Made by a program: the position numbers and the translations under genes
Notes under the pieces: generated by a model
Told to the model about the DNA's origin: nothing
Database searches by the model: none
What the model saw: the letters and a program-made list of their open reading frames with translations, nothing else
NCBI GenBank assembly: GCA_937127125.1
Contig: CAKZLO010000063.1
Span: 1-64,000, forward strand
Source: an uncultured Ardenticatenia bacterium
GTDB lineage: Bacteria > Chloroflexota > Anaerolineae > 4572-78 > NAK82
Direction: 5' to 3'
Length of the DNA: 64,000 nucleotides
Shown: positions 22,311-31,071 of the stretch, one piece after another
Layout of the letters: the number at the start of each line of letters is the position of its first letter
How positions within the stretch are numbered: position 1 is the stretch's first letter

Positions 22311-24395
22311 TCACTCTGACGACTGCTCAGGCAGCGGAACGCGCACCCGAATTTCACACCCTTGCCCTGGGCGCGAGATGATCTCGCAACGACCGCCAAG
22401 CAGCCCGGCACGTTCCTGAACGTTCAACAATCCCCAGCCATGCCTTCCCGCCATTCGATGGTTTCGTGAGAGCGACAGCACCTGTGCAACATCAAATCCA
22501 CAACCGTCGTCCTTCACTGCCAGGCTAACCTGTGTTGCTGTCACTTTCAGCTGGACATCTACACGCGACGCATGGGCATGCCGAGCGACATTCGTAAGTG
22601 CCTCTTGGACAATACGGAACAAGGTGATCTCGTGCTCAGGAGGCAACCTTTCCATACGCTCACCTAAGCGCGAGAATGTGGTTCTGATACCTGAGCGCAT
22701 CTCAAATTCATGCAGATACCACTGCACTGCGGCCGCCAACCCTAAATCATCGAGCTGGGGAGGACGCAAATCCGCAATCAGCTGATGCAATTCGTTTAAC
22801 GCGTTGGCACTGAAGTCTTTGAGGTCACGAATCTGGCGTACCGCCAGAGCTGCATCGCTGCTCAACATGTTCTCAATGCCACGCAGACCAAGCGCAATGC
22901 CGGTCAGAGACTGACCCATGACATCGTGGAGCTCGCGGGCAGTGCGTTGGCGTTCTTTTTCCTGAGCACTTACCACCTGGCGCAGCACATCACTCAGCAC
23001 ATGCTCACGTTCCTGAGCCTGCTGTCGCAGCCGCACGTTTTCAATGCAAAGCGCCATTTGCTGGGCAATTCCTATGATCAAATTGTACTCATCAGGCGAC
23101 AGAGAGGTGTTGCTCGTGGGGGTAGACCAGCTGAGAGTGATGCTGCCAATAACCTGCTGATGCACAGTCAGCGGAAAGCTAACAACCATTAGAGGGGATT
23201 GATGGGACCGGCATTCACTTCGTTGTTCCGCGTCCTGGGGAGGAAACTCAAAAATCACACCATCCAGATGCTGACAGACAACCAGACCGCGCTGAACGCT
23301 GAGTTCGCCCAGGACAATGGCACGCGAAAGCAGAGAGATTTCACCGTTGGTCTCGTCTGCTGGGAAGCCTACTGCTGCGGCTACGTACACCGTGCGGTCT
23401 TCTTCGCGTACCAAGGAAATCAGCCCGGCTTCCGGAAATGTCAGCTCCTGGATGATTTTCTGAAGGACATCCTCCAGACCGTGTTCAAGCGTGATGGACG
23501 CAGCAAGTCGCGTGGAGAGGTCAAGTAAAAGGGCAAGGTCGTGCGTCTTGAGATGCAGTGCTTCATTAATGCGTACCATCTCTTCCGTGATCTGGCGCTC
23601 ACGTTCCAGCGTCTGTTCCAGCGCCAAGCGACCTTCCGTTTCAAACATGTTTAACGCGCGGATCATAAAAATGGCCAACAGGCTGGCCAAAATGGCCTGA
23701 AAGAGCTCGATGGGGATACCGAACCATCGCAAGAACAACCCACTGTTGACCCATATTGCAGAGGGAAGCGACGTTGCAGGCACAAACAACTGGCCTACCA
23801 AGCCGTATACTACGAGAATGGCACTGCACCATATGAGGTCCTGCCCCAATCGAGCCATCCCAGCTCTGCGCAAAGCATACTGTTGGCGTAGCAATGCCCA
23901 TGCGCCCAGCAGGGCAGCGGGGATGCCCAATATGTATCGGGTCAGAGCGTCCACCAGAGCAGATAGGTTCTCCGATGTTGCGCTGTACATCAGAGCCACC
24001 GCCAAGGCGCAACACAACCATAGAATAGGAGCTGCAAGAATCCCCCACCGGATTAATCGAGCGTGCCGCACAGACTGTAATGCAGGCAACCACCAGACAA
24101 AGGCCATCAACATTAGGAAAGAGAGCGCCAGAACACCTGTCTGTGCAAGCTCTCCGAGTACACCCAGCGAGGTTTCACCCGTTTGCAGGGTGATGCGTTG
24201 GAACATTTCAACCCATTCGTGGGTTCCATGGAGCAACCCAAAGGCGGCTAGAGGACGCGCTGCCTGACCAAATTCAAGCCTTGAGATGCGTGGGCTACAG
24301 GTGGCCAATGCCACCCCCACGACGAAAAACGCCAACCCAGTGAGAAAATGAAAACCTACGACATGGCGTAGTAGAAACTCACTAAACGGGTTCAC
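22311..24395 (-). CDS. Membrane sensor histidine kinase (HisKA_3, GAF)
   Basis: A 694-aa kinase. Residues about 10-245 contain around eight hydrophobic segments forming an integral-membrane sensor, followed by a coiled coil (LEQTLERERQITEEM), a GAF domain (about 295-460), the DesK/NarX-type phospho-acceptor region ARELHDVMGQSLTG (H490) and a HATPase_c domain with HEITLFRIVQEALTN, DDGCGFD and GWGLLNVQERAGLLGG. It autophosphorylates and passes phosphate to the response regulator immediately downstream. The signal sensed by the membrane region is not predictable. Confidence 0.92.
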   Translation of the reverse strand: MNPFSEFLLRHVVGFHFLTGLAFFVVGVALATCSPRISRLEFGQAARPLAAFGLLHGTHEWVEMFQRITLQTGETSLGVLGELAQTGVLALSFLMLMAFVWWLPALQSVRHARLIRWGILAAPILWLCCALAVALMYSATSENLSALVDALTRYILGIPAALLGAWALLRQQYALRRAGMARLGQDLIWCSAILVVYGLVGQLFVPATSLPSAIWVNSGLFLRWFGIPIELFQAILASLLAIFMIRALNMFETEGRLALEQTLERERQITEEMVRINEALHLKTHDLALLLDLSTRLAASITLEHGLEDVLQKIIQELTFPEAGLISLVREEDRTVYVAAAVGFPADETNGEISLLSRAIVLGELSVQRGLVVCQHLDGVIFEFPPQDAEQRSECRSHQSPLMVVSFPLTVHQQVIGSITLSWSTPTSNTSLSPDEYNLIIGIAQQMALCIENVRLRQQAQEREHVLSDVLRQVVSAQEKERQRTARELHDVMGQSLTGIALGLRGIENMLSSDAALAVRQIRDLKDFSANALNELHQLIADLRPPQLDDLGLAAAVQWYLHEFEMRSGIRTTFSRLGERMERLPPEHEITLFRIVQEALTNVARHAHASRVDVQLKVTATQVSLAVKDDGCGFDVAQVLSLSRNHRMAGRHGWGLLNVQERAGLLGGRCEIISRPGQGCEIRVRVPLPEQSSE

Positions 24396-24542
24396 ACCGG
24401 GTTACCGCCAGGCTCTAATCAGGCAAAGCAAACTCACCTGATCAGCACAACATTTCCTTATGAGTGAAGCCTTGCAGACGGAAGACTTGAATGTTAAGGG
24501 ATGTCCGCAATCTGTTGCGTAACAGTATAAAGTGCAATCAGC

Positions 24543-24875
24543 TCACTCAGCCTTAATGACAGGAGGGAGATTAGCTTGTAGCTCTTCTGCTTTCTTCGCC
24601 GCCTCCGCAATGATTTCTTCGGCCCGTTGACGCGCTTCGGTCAGTATCTCTTCCGCGCGCCGGCGCGCATCGGCGGTGATGGCTTCCGCCTTTTCTTGCG
24701 CCTCGGCAATTGTCTCATTGACGCGTTCTTTCAATTCCAATCCTGCGCTGCGGATCTGGGCACGTGTCTGAGGACCGGATTGCGGGGCCAGGAGCACCCC
24801 CAAGACTCCTCCTATCATACCGCCAATAATCAACCCTGCGAAGAATTCGCCAACACCGTTTTCTCGTTCTGCCAT
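24543..24875 (-). CDS. YtxH-like membrane-anchored coiled-coil protein
   Basis: A 110-aa protein from ATG 24875 (GGAGG upstream; the longer in-frame start has none). It has a Gly-rich TM segment (FFAGLIIGGMIGGVLGVLLA) followed by APQSGPQTRAQI, the YtxH signature, and then a long Ala/Glu/Arg heptad coiled coil with repeated RAEEI units. YtxH proteins are general-stress envelope proteins of unknown mechanism. It is the last gene of a minus-strand series starting with the cysteine desulfurase. Confidence 0.8.
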   Translation of the reverse strand: MAERENGVGEFFAGLIIGGMIGGVLGVLLAPQSGPQTRAQIRSAGLELKERVNETIAEAQEKAEAITADARRRAEEILTEARQRAEEIIAEAAKKAEELQANLPPVIKAE

Positions 24876-24922
24876 AAAAACCTCCGTATTTGACATATTC
24901 TAGGGAAGGATCATGCAAAAGT

Positions 24923-25423
24923 TCATTGCTCTGACCGCGTGAAAGATCGGATAATGCTTTTCACAGCCGATACGCAGGCCATTACCTCAACAATGGGTCT
25001 GACCGCTGAATCGCTGATAAAAATGGCACGACTGCGGACAGTGCGTACCGTGTCATCTGCCTGCTGCATAATAGGACGCAGCTCAGATTGGAAAAAATGG
25101 ACCAGCTCATAGAGTTTCAGAACCAGGTAGACAATTGCTACCAGAAGAGCAACAAGCAACAAACCGATAATCATCGACTGCACGCCAAGAACTATCAGAA
25201 AGATATCCCGCAATGTCGCCGCTGTCGTTGGACTGCGGAACATAAAAATTCCAAACACGATTGTGCCTGCCACTAGAACCACTGCAAACGCGACCGCCAC
25301 GAGCGCCGGCAGACGACTACCTGTGGAACCAGATTTTTCCATCTCGGGCAGGTTGGGGCCCAATGGATAGGGGGCTACAGGAACATCAGATGCACCAGCG
25401 CGTTGAGGTCGGTCACTGAACAT
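24923..25423 (-). CDS. Small membrane protein with two TM segments
   Basis: A 166-aa protein from ATG 25423 behind AAGGAGGAG. There are about 40 polar N-terminal residues, two TM segments (LPALVAVAFAVVLVAGTIVF and, further on, IIGLLLVALLVAIVYLVLKL) and an amphipathic C-terminus (ELRPIMQQADDTVRTVRSRA). The arrangement resembles DUF948-type envelope proteins that often accompany YtxH proteins, and the YtxH gene follows directly. No enzymatic motif is visible. Confidence 0.6.
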   Translation of the reverse strand: MFSDRPQRAGASDVPVAPYPLGPNLPEMEKSGSTGSRLPALVAVAFAVVLVAGTIVFGIFMFRSPTTAATLRDIFLIVLGVQSMIIGLLLVALLVAIVYLVLKLYELVHFFQSELRPIMQQADDTVRTVRSRAIFISDSAVRPIVEVMACVSAVKSIIRSFTRSEQ

Positions 25424-25476
25424 GACAGGTGCTCCTCCTTGGCGAGGCAAATATACAATATTTCATTAAAATTATA

Positions 25477-25725
25477 TCACAGTTTCAACCATCTAGCAAT
25501 GAGGAGAAACAGTCCACTGCCCAGGCTACCTTCCACCGGGTGCAGACGTCCTACCGTTAGGGAGTCAAGGCTGGCGATCTCTCCCACGAGTTGTCCAACC
25601 GCAAAACCGACTATTGAGGCCAACAGGAATGCCAGCAGGTGGCGCAATTTGCGCCCGAAATACAAGTGGAATAAGGCTCCATAGCTTGCTCCGAGCAATA
25701 CTATCAGCAACAGTTCTGGCAGCAT
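25477..25725 (-). CDS. Small hydrophobic membrane protein
   Basis: An 82-aa protein with an ATG at 25725, 16 bp after the mnmA stop. It is largely hydrophobic (LLLIVLLGASYGALFHLYFG, then LLAFLLASIVGFAVGQLVGE) and probably has three short membrane helices. The N-terminal extension to 25851 would overlap mnmA and is not needed. I do not recognise the family. Its position suggests co-transcription with mnmA. Confidence 0.55.
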   Translation of the reverse strand: MLPELLLIVLLGASYGALFHLYFGRKLRHLLAFLLASIVGFAVGQLVGEIASLDSLTVGRLHPVEGSLGSGLFLLIARWLKL

Positions 25726-25741
25726 AGGACGGCTATGTGTT

Positions 25742-26836
25742 CTATTCGATAAAACCACCACCAAGCACGACATCACCCTGGTAGAAAACCACTGCCTGAC
25801 CAGGGGTAATGTCGCGAAGTGGCCGATCAAACTTAAGATGGATGCGATCACCCTCTAAACAGGTCAGTGTTGCCGGAACGTCTGAAGCTTTATAGCGAAT
25901 CCGGGCGGTGACACGCACAGGCGAAGCAGGCTTTTGTCCACTGATGTAGTGCACCTCACTAGCGAATAACTCATCGCGGCCCAGCTCCTCTGCACCTCCG
26001 ACGATAACGGTGTTGCGTGCAGTGTCCAGCTGTGTCACATACATAGGACGCGCCCGAGCGATTCCCAAACCTCTGCGTTGTCCGATGGTGTAGAAAGCCA
26101 AGCCGCGATGTTGCCCCAAGAGATTCCCCCTCGTATCCAGCAGAGGGCCCGGGTGTAACAGATGGGGTGCGTACTGCGCGATGAAAGCACGATAGTCGCC
26201 ATTCTCACCCGCGAAACACAAATCCTGACTCTCAGCCCGGTCATAGACAGGCAACCCCTGGCACAAAGCCTTCTGCCGCACATCAGACTTGAGCCAATCT
26301 CCCAGAGGGAACAGCACGTGCTGAAGCTGCCACTGATTGAGGCGATGAAGCACATAGCTCTGATCCTTGGCGGTATCCTTTCCCCGCAGTAGCTGATATG
26401 CTCCCTCTTCTGTACGACGCACACGCGCATAATGACCAGTGGCCAGATATTGGGCGCCCAGATTTAGTGCCTCTTCAAGTAGTAGGCCAAAGCGGATGCG
26501 CTCGTTACATATGATACAAGGATTCGGCGTGCGACCTGCTGCATAGGTGGAAATAAAGTACTCCACCACAATGCGTCTGAACGGTTCACGGTAGTCGCGC
26601 ACATAGAAAGGTATACCTAGCTGTGCAGCTACTTGGCGCGCTGCTACCACGCTATCTGGGGTACAACACCGGTTGCTCTGTGAGCTGCAAGCCGCCCACA
26701 GGCGTAGCATCAGTCCGATTACCGTGTACCCCTGTTCGACCAGCAGCGCTGCAGTTACTGAACTGTCCACGCCGCCGCTCATGGCAACCACAACAGTAGC
26801 TCGCTCTCTCATATTCTTGCTAAGCAGCCGCCTCAT
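25742..26836 (-). CDS. mnmA: tRNA-uridine 2-sulfurtransferase MnmA
   Basis: A 364-aa protein with the PP-loop AMSGGVDSSV, the first catalytic Cys in TPNPCIICNERIRFG, GHYARV, KDQSYVL and the second Cys in SQDLCFAGENGDYR. It makes 2-thiouridine at the wobble position of Lys, Glu and Gln tRNAs using persulfide sulfur. Its ATG overlaps the TGA of the cysteine desulfurase gene (ATGA), so the sulfur donor and acceptor are coupled at translation. An internal Met nine codons in is an alternative start. Confidence 0.95.
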   Translation of the reverse strand: MRRLLSKNMRERATVVVAMSGGVDSSVTAALLVEQGYTVIGLMLRLWAACSSQSNRCCTPDSVVAARQVAAQLGIPFYVRDYREPFRRIVVEYFISTYAAGRTPNPCIICNERIRFGLLLEEALNLGAQYLATGHYARVRRTEEGAYQLLRGKDTAKDQSYVLHRLNQWQLQHVLFPLGDWLKSDVRQKALCQGLPVYDRAESQDLCFAGENGDYRAFIAQYAPHLLHPGPLLDTRGNLLGQHRGLAFYTIGQRRGLGIARARPMYVTQLDTARNTVIVGGAEELGRDELFASEVHYISGQKPASPVRVTARIRYKASDVPATLTCLEGDRIHLKFDRPLRDITPGQAVVFYQGDVVLGGGFIE

Positions 26837-28023
26837 TCATTAGGATGTGTCGTACGCAGTCGCTCCACAATGGTTGGCAGCACTTCTAACACTGTTTCAA
26901 TATCATCCATCGTGGTGCTGCGTCCCAAGGTCAGGCGCAGCGCACCTAAAGCCAGCTGCGGTGGAATGCCCATCGCCAGGAGAATGCTGCTGGGTTCAGA
27001 CATTCCGGTATTGCAGGCACTTCCGCTTGCCGCACAGATTCCGGCAAGGTCGAGGTGCATCAAGAGAGTGCTTGCGTCCACTCCGGGAATGACAAAACTG
27101 GCGTGGTGCGGCAAACGTTGAGTAGGGTGACCTGTTAGTTGAGCGTCCGGCAAAGCCGCCTGAACACCCCGGATCAGCCGATCGCGCAGCTGGATAAGAC
27201 GTCCGTTCTCCACAGAACGTATGTCCTGGGCAAGTTTGAGGGCAGTGGCTAAGCCCACAATGTATGGAACGTTCTCCGTTCCTGCTCGTCGCCCACCCTC
27301 GTGTCCGCCTCCAGTTTGTTGTGGCAATAACGGGATACCTTCGCGCACATATAAGACGCCCACCCCTTTGGGCGCGTAAAACTTGTGCCCTGAAAGAGAC
27401 AACAGGTCCACCCGCAGGCGGTCCACGTTGAGATCCAGGTAACCTCCCGCCTGTACCGCATCGGTATGTACCGGAATGCCAAGCTGTCGTCCAATTTCTC
27501 CGATCTCGGCCAAAGGCTGGATAGTGCCTATCTCGTTGTTGGCATATATGACGCTGATGAGCACGGTATCAGAACGGATGGCACGCTTCACGTCGGCAGG
27601 ATCAATCAACCCATAACGATCAACAGGTACCACGGTTTGCTGGAAGCCGAAATGCTCGCATAGATGCTTGATGGTATGGCTGACGGCATGATGTTCGCAT
27701 GCACTGGTGATAATATGCTGACCCTTGCCCGCCCGTGCTGCACTGAAAGCGATCCCTCGAATGGCCAAGTTGTCGCTTTCTGTGCCGCAGCTGGTAAAGA
27801 TCACCTCTTTGGGCTTACACCCCAGCACCTCTGCTACTTCTGTCCTGGCACGATCCAATGCCGAAGCCAAGGCACGAGCCTGACTATGCAGTCCGGAGGG
27901 ATTGCCATATTGCTCGGCCAAGAACGGCATCATTGCTTTTAGCACCCGTGAATCTATGGGTGTGGAAGCGGAGTGATCGAGATAGATTAAGCGCTTTGGT
28001 CGTTTCTCGAGAATATACGACAT
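26833..28023 (-). CDS. Cysteine desulfurase (NifS/IscS family)
   Basis: A 396-aa PLP enzyme. YLDHSASTP and FTSCGTESDNLAIRG open the protein, SLSGHKFYAPKG contains the PLP lysine, and CAASGSACNTG holds the catalytic cysteine loop. It takes sulfur from L-cysteine as a persulfide and hands it on; the overlapping mnmA makes tRNA thiolation the likely main recipient. No IscU-like scaffold is adjacent. The start is uncertain: ATG at 28023 fits family length, and ATG 28032 or TTG 28062 would add 3 or 13 residues. Confidence 0.93.
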   Translation of the reverse strand: MSYILEKRPKRLIYLDHSASTPIDSRVLKAMMPFLAEQYGNPSGLHSQARALASALDRARTEVAEVLGCKPKEVIFTSCGTESDNLAIRGIAFSAARAGKGQHIITSACEHHAVSHTIKHLCEHFGFQQTVVPVDRYGLIDPADVKRAIRSDTVLISVIYANNEIGTIQPLAEIGEIGRQLGIPVHTDAVQAGGYLDLNVDRLRVDLLSLSGHKFYAPKGVGVLYVREGIPLLPQQTGGGHEGGRRAGTENVPYIVGLATALKLAQDIRSVENGRLIQLRDRLIRGVQAALPDAQLTGHPTQRLPHHASFVIPGVDASTLLMHLDLAGICAASGSACNTGMSEPSSILLAMGIPPQLALGALRLTLGRSTTMDDIETVLEVLPTIVERLRTTHPNE

Positions 28024-28391
28024 CACACCCATTCCCCATCTCTTGGTATCAGCTTCACTCAATTCTCTGTCTCGCTAAACAGCATGGATTACCTAAAGTA
28101 TACATTAGACTTAAATTGATAAGAAACCATTGTCAAATACGATTTTGCCGATGCAATGCAAGGAGTTTACCTGGTTGTAGCAATGGAGCGGGGAACGGCT
28201 CGATAGAGTAGGTAGAGGGAACAATGCTTTCATGCCAAGAGGGATGTCGAAATTGTATGTATGGTGAATCTTCTCCCGACAAACCAGACCCTGAGGATCT
28301 TTTCAACACACTGTCCGTGCCCTTTTGGTCGACGAACCGAGCCTGTGTAAAATGAGGGGTATCCGTTGTATACTATTGTCAGGAGGCGAAG
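28024..28391. other. Intergenic region before yjbQ
   Basis: This divergent gap contains the yjbQ promoter region and one small possible gene, annotated separately (28224-28355). TATACT at 28369-28374, about 12 bases before the AGGAGG of yjbQ, is the most likely -10. On the minus strand a TTGACA stands near 28131-28136 facing the cysteine desulfurase gene but has no good -10 at the right distance. Confidence 0.35.
28224..28355 (+). CDS. Possible 43-aa cysteine-rich microprotein
   Basis: ATG at 28224 opens a 44-codon frame ending in TGA at 28355. It starts MLSCQEGCRNCMYG, giving C4-x3-C8-x2-C11, and has one more Cys near the C-terminus; the middle is PDKPDPEDLF. AGAGGG precedes the ATG. The Cys triad resembles an Fe-S or metal site, but the frame is short and could be chance. 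It lies 36 bp upstream of yjbQ. Confidence 0.3.
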   Translation: MLSCQEGCRNCMYGESSPDKPDPEDLFNTLSVPFWSTNRACVK

Positions 28392-28808
28392 ATGGTCTTC
28401 ACGCGACAGCTGCAGTTGTCTTCACAGGCAAAAGGCGATGTGCTGGACATCACGGCACAGGTACAGAAAGTCGTGGAAGATTCCAATCTACAAGCGGGCG
28501 TCGTGACTATCTTTTGTCCTGGATCCACTGGCAGTTTGACAACAATCGAGTACGAGAGCGGAGCGATATCTGACTTCAAGCAAATTTTGAACGAGCTGAT
28601 TCCGTATGAGCGCGACTACCAACATCATCGCCGCTGGGGTGATGACAATGGAGCTGCTCATGTGCGCGCTGCGCTGATGGGTCCTTCGCTCAGCATACCC
28701 TTCGCGCAGCGTCGCCTGATGCTGGGCACCTGGCAACAGATTGTTTTCATCAACTTTGACACGCGCCCACGCTCACGCCAGATTATTGTACAGGTCATGG
28801 GAGAGTAA
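28392..28808 (+). CDS. yjbQ: YjbQ family protein (UPF0047)
   Basis: A 138-aa protein of the YjbQ/UPF0047 family: GVVTIFCPGSTGSLTTIEYE, then YQHHRRWGDDNGAAHVRAAL and LGTWQQIVFINFDTRPRSR. The E, H and H clusters are the conserved putative active site. Family members are annotated as secondary thiamine-phosphate synthase because they can replace ThiE in E. coli, while their native role is unsettled. AGGAGG stands just before the ATG. It is a single gene, convergent with the UroD-like gene. Confidence 0.92.
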   Translation: MVFTRQLQLSSQAKGDVLDITAQVQKVVEDSNLQAGVVTIFCPGSTGSLTTIEYESGAISDFKQILNELIPYERDYQHHRRWGDDNGAAHVRAALMGPSLSIPFAQRRLMLGTWQQIVFINFDTRPRSRQIIVQVMGE

Positions 28809-28844
28809 GCGAGCGGCGGGCAGGCTGATGCAATACCTATGGTA

Positions 28845-29966
28845 TTAAAGGCCCCGCGCGTTGTTGAGCGCCTGCTGCGTGTCGATACCAGCCAACTCGT
28901 GGCAAGCTTCAATATAGGCTACCACGTTCTCCAATGGCACATCGTCCAGAATAGTGTGTGAGCTTTGCAGGATGTAGCCTCCTCCTCGACCGAGGTGTTC
29001 GGCGCGCTCAAAGATTTCTGCCCGCACCTGCTCAGGTGTTCCGTGTGGCAAAGTGTGCTCCACGTCGATGCCGCCGTAAAATGTGAGCTGATCGCCATAT
29101 TGCTCCTTGACGGCATAGATATCATAAACCTGTGGCTCTAAGGGATTGAACACATCTAAACCGATCTCGATCAGGTCAGGCAAGATTTTCAGGACGTTTC
29201 CATCGGAGTGCTGGCCCACGACCAGCCCGTGCTCCTTCACTCGTTGATAACAGATGGCCATTCGCGGCTTGATAAAACGGCGCCACATTGCTGGGCTGAA
29301 GAGCAAGCTGGTTTTCGATCCCCAATCGTCAGCAAAATAGAAACCATCAATTCCTAAAGCGATCTGCTGATCGATGATGGGCAAATTCCATTCATATAGT
29401 ATTCTATCCAACAGCTCTTCTACCCACTCAGGTCGCTCAGCCATATCCACCAGCAGTTCTTGCATACCCCGGATCGCCCACGCGCGCTCAAACAAGGCCA
29501 TGCCAAGCTTACCGAAAACAAAACGCTTGCCACGGTGGCGGTCCGCTAGCTTGCGCGCCGCGTCAAAGCGACCACTACGATAAGGATCGGGCATACGATA
29601 GGTCTCCAGGAGGCGGTAGTCCTCTGAGAGCGGATGGGCAACAGGATGGGGCATACCTCCCCTCCGATCCCATACACAGCCGAATTCGTCGGTATGCAGA
29701 CCACCCTGGGCATCCAGCGAGGACATAACCGGGCCACCACTAGGTACCAGCTCTACCTGGACATTCTCGGCCCAAGGATTGACGTTGAAGTCACTGCCGA
29801 CCTTCACAATATGATTGCCCACAAATTCGATCAGAGCCTCATTGTCTGACAGACCGTAATGACGCCGAACCTTCTCATAGACGCTGGCTGTGGCGTGAAA
29901 ATTGTATGGTACGCAATCAGGTTCTTCGTGGCGAATTGCCTTAAGGACGCGTTCTCGCTGATTCAT
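28845..29966 (-). CDS. Uroporphyrinogen-decarboxylase-family protein (methyltransferase-like)
   Basis: A 373-aa UroD-superfamily TIM barrel: RERVLKAIRHEEPDCVPYNF at the start, then FYFADDWGSKTSLLFSPAMW, VGQHSDGNVLKILPDLIEIG and FYGGIDVEHTLPHG. The presence of H-S-D-G and the lack of HemE arginines suggest the MtaA/CmuA-like methyl-transfer branch rather than haem synthesis. GAGGGAG precedes the ATG. The ORF begins inside the end of the DUF89 gene (26-bp overlap), implying a shared task. No corrinoid protein is adjacent. Confidence 0.82.
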   Translation of the reverse strand: MNQRERVLKAIRHEEPDCVPYNFHATASVYEKVRRHYGLSDNEALIEFVGNHIVKVGSDFNVNPWAENVQVELVPSGGPVMSSLDAQGGLHTDEFGCVWDRRGGMPHPVAHPLSEDYRLLETYRMPDPYRSGRFDAARKLADRHRGKRFVFGKLGMALFERAWAIRGMQELLVDMAERPEWVEELLDRILYEWNLPIIDQQIALGIDGFYFADDWGSKTSLLFSPAMWRRFIKPRMAICYQRVKEHGLVVGQHSDGNVLKILPDLIEIGLDVFNPLEPQVYDIYAVKEQYGDQLTFYGGIDVEHTLPHGTPEQVRAEIFERAEHLGRGGGYILQSSHTILDDVPLENVVAYIEACHELAGIDTQQALNNARGL

Positions 29967-30840
29967 TTTGCAGCTCCCTCTCCACTACACCGAGCCGTGG
30001 TGGCTCATGTTTCAATACAATGCCATATTGGGGCACGCCCAAGTGTTTAGATACCACCTCACATTTTGCCTGCAGCAAATAAAACGCTGGTGCGCCGCTG
30101 CCGTCAACGCTTTCAAAGTTGGCCTGGCCTTTGGCGATGATCAAATCGGCTGCCCAAAATCGCTCAACGAACTCGGGTGAGCAGCGATAAAGTAACGTAC
30201 CCAAGGCATCGCTCCCATTATCAACAATGGTAGCCACTTCGTGAATGCCTGCTGCTATGGCATCCTCAAGAGTAGCATCGTTGACAGTAGGAGCTGCTTT
30301 GACCACGTAAGTGACCGGCACAGGCAACTGCTCAATCAATACTCGGTCGAAAACCGTCTCGCCGGCATTATCAGCCAGGTACAACACATTGCGGCATCGA
30401 GTCAATGCCACACGCAGTGCGGACAAATGGTTGATGGCAAACGGTTCCCTGAGCACGCGTTCAATGGTGCTTTCGAGGTCAAATTCTTTTACCACGCCGT
30501 GGTCAATGATGTTTCCAGCGATGCTAAGCCTGACAGCTACTTCCAGAGGGTCTGGTGCGCGGCGCACCAGCTCCTTCAAGCGCGGCAACAATGCTAACGC
30601 TTGCCGAGTGCTGTGGTCCTTGGCTCTCCGATAAGGATCAACACTGAGAGATACCTGGCGCACCATTTCTTGAATGCGCGAAGACATCTCGGAGGGAGTA
30701 TAGCTCATATCGTACCTTTGTGCTTCCACAAGGACGCGCTGTAGTAGCTCATACTGTTGCGCCTCGCTCAGATCAGCTACGCGCGCCGAGTCGAGAATCT
30801 GGCGCAAGAAACATGGGAAACAATCCAAATAGGTCTTCAC
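29941..30840 (-). CDS. DUF89/ARMT1-like damage-control phosphatase family protein
   Basis: A 299-aa protein. KTYLDCFPCFLRQ at the N-terminus (CxxC), LYLADNAGETVFDRVL with the Asp-Asn metal site, and AKGQANFES are DUF89 signatures. These metal-dependent phosphatases clear damaged or side-product phosphometabolites. The chosen GTG at 30840 is correctly spaced behind GAGGTG; a GTG at 30849 is possible. It overlaps the UroD-like gene by 26 bp, and a TATAAT-like box lies at 31012-31017 on the minus strand. Confidence 0.85.
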   Translation of the reverse strand: MKTYLDCFPCFLRQILDSARVADLSEAQQYELLQRVLVEAQRYDMSYTPSEMSSRIQEMVRQVSLSVDPYRRAKDHSTRQALALLPRLKELVRRAPDPLEVAVRLSIAGNIIDHGVVKEFDLESTIERVLREPFAINHLSALRVALTRCRNVLYLADNAGETVFDRVLIEQLPVPVTYVVKAAPTVNDATLEDAIAAGIHEVATIVDNGSDALGTLLYRCSPEFVERFWAADLIIAKGQANFESVDGSGAPAFYLLQAKCEVVSKHLGVPQYGIVLKHEPPRLGVVERELQNESARTRP

Positions 30841-31039
30841 AACGCACACCTCAATGTTTTTGTTGAAATGAACATTGACTACTCTCGTTAGTAAAGAAGG
30901 TTCTTGAAGCTACAGCAATTGCACCATTGTCCCCTGATCTGGCTTGTTCTCGGGGTGTGCCCATCTCATTCTAACACATCTGCCTGGCTTACCCCTAATT
31001 ATCATCTTATCATTATACCATAGCCTCTCGAGAATTGAT

Positions 31040-31068
31040 TTGCCCCTCCCCCACGCGCGTGCTAGAAT
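31040..31068 (+). promoter_or_regulatory. Promoter directly at the first S41 peptidase gene
   Basis: TTGCCC (31040-31045) and TAGAAT (31063-31068) are 17 bp apart, and TGC precedes the -10 (extended -10). The -10 ends three bases before the ATG at 31072, so transcription would begin near 31075 and the message is probably leaderless from the next Met codon at 31081. Confidence 0.6.
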
Positions 31069-31071
31069 GAA

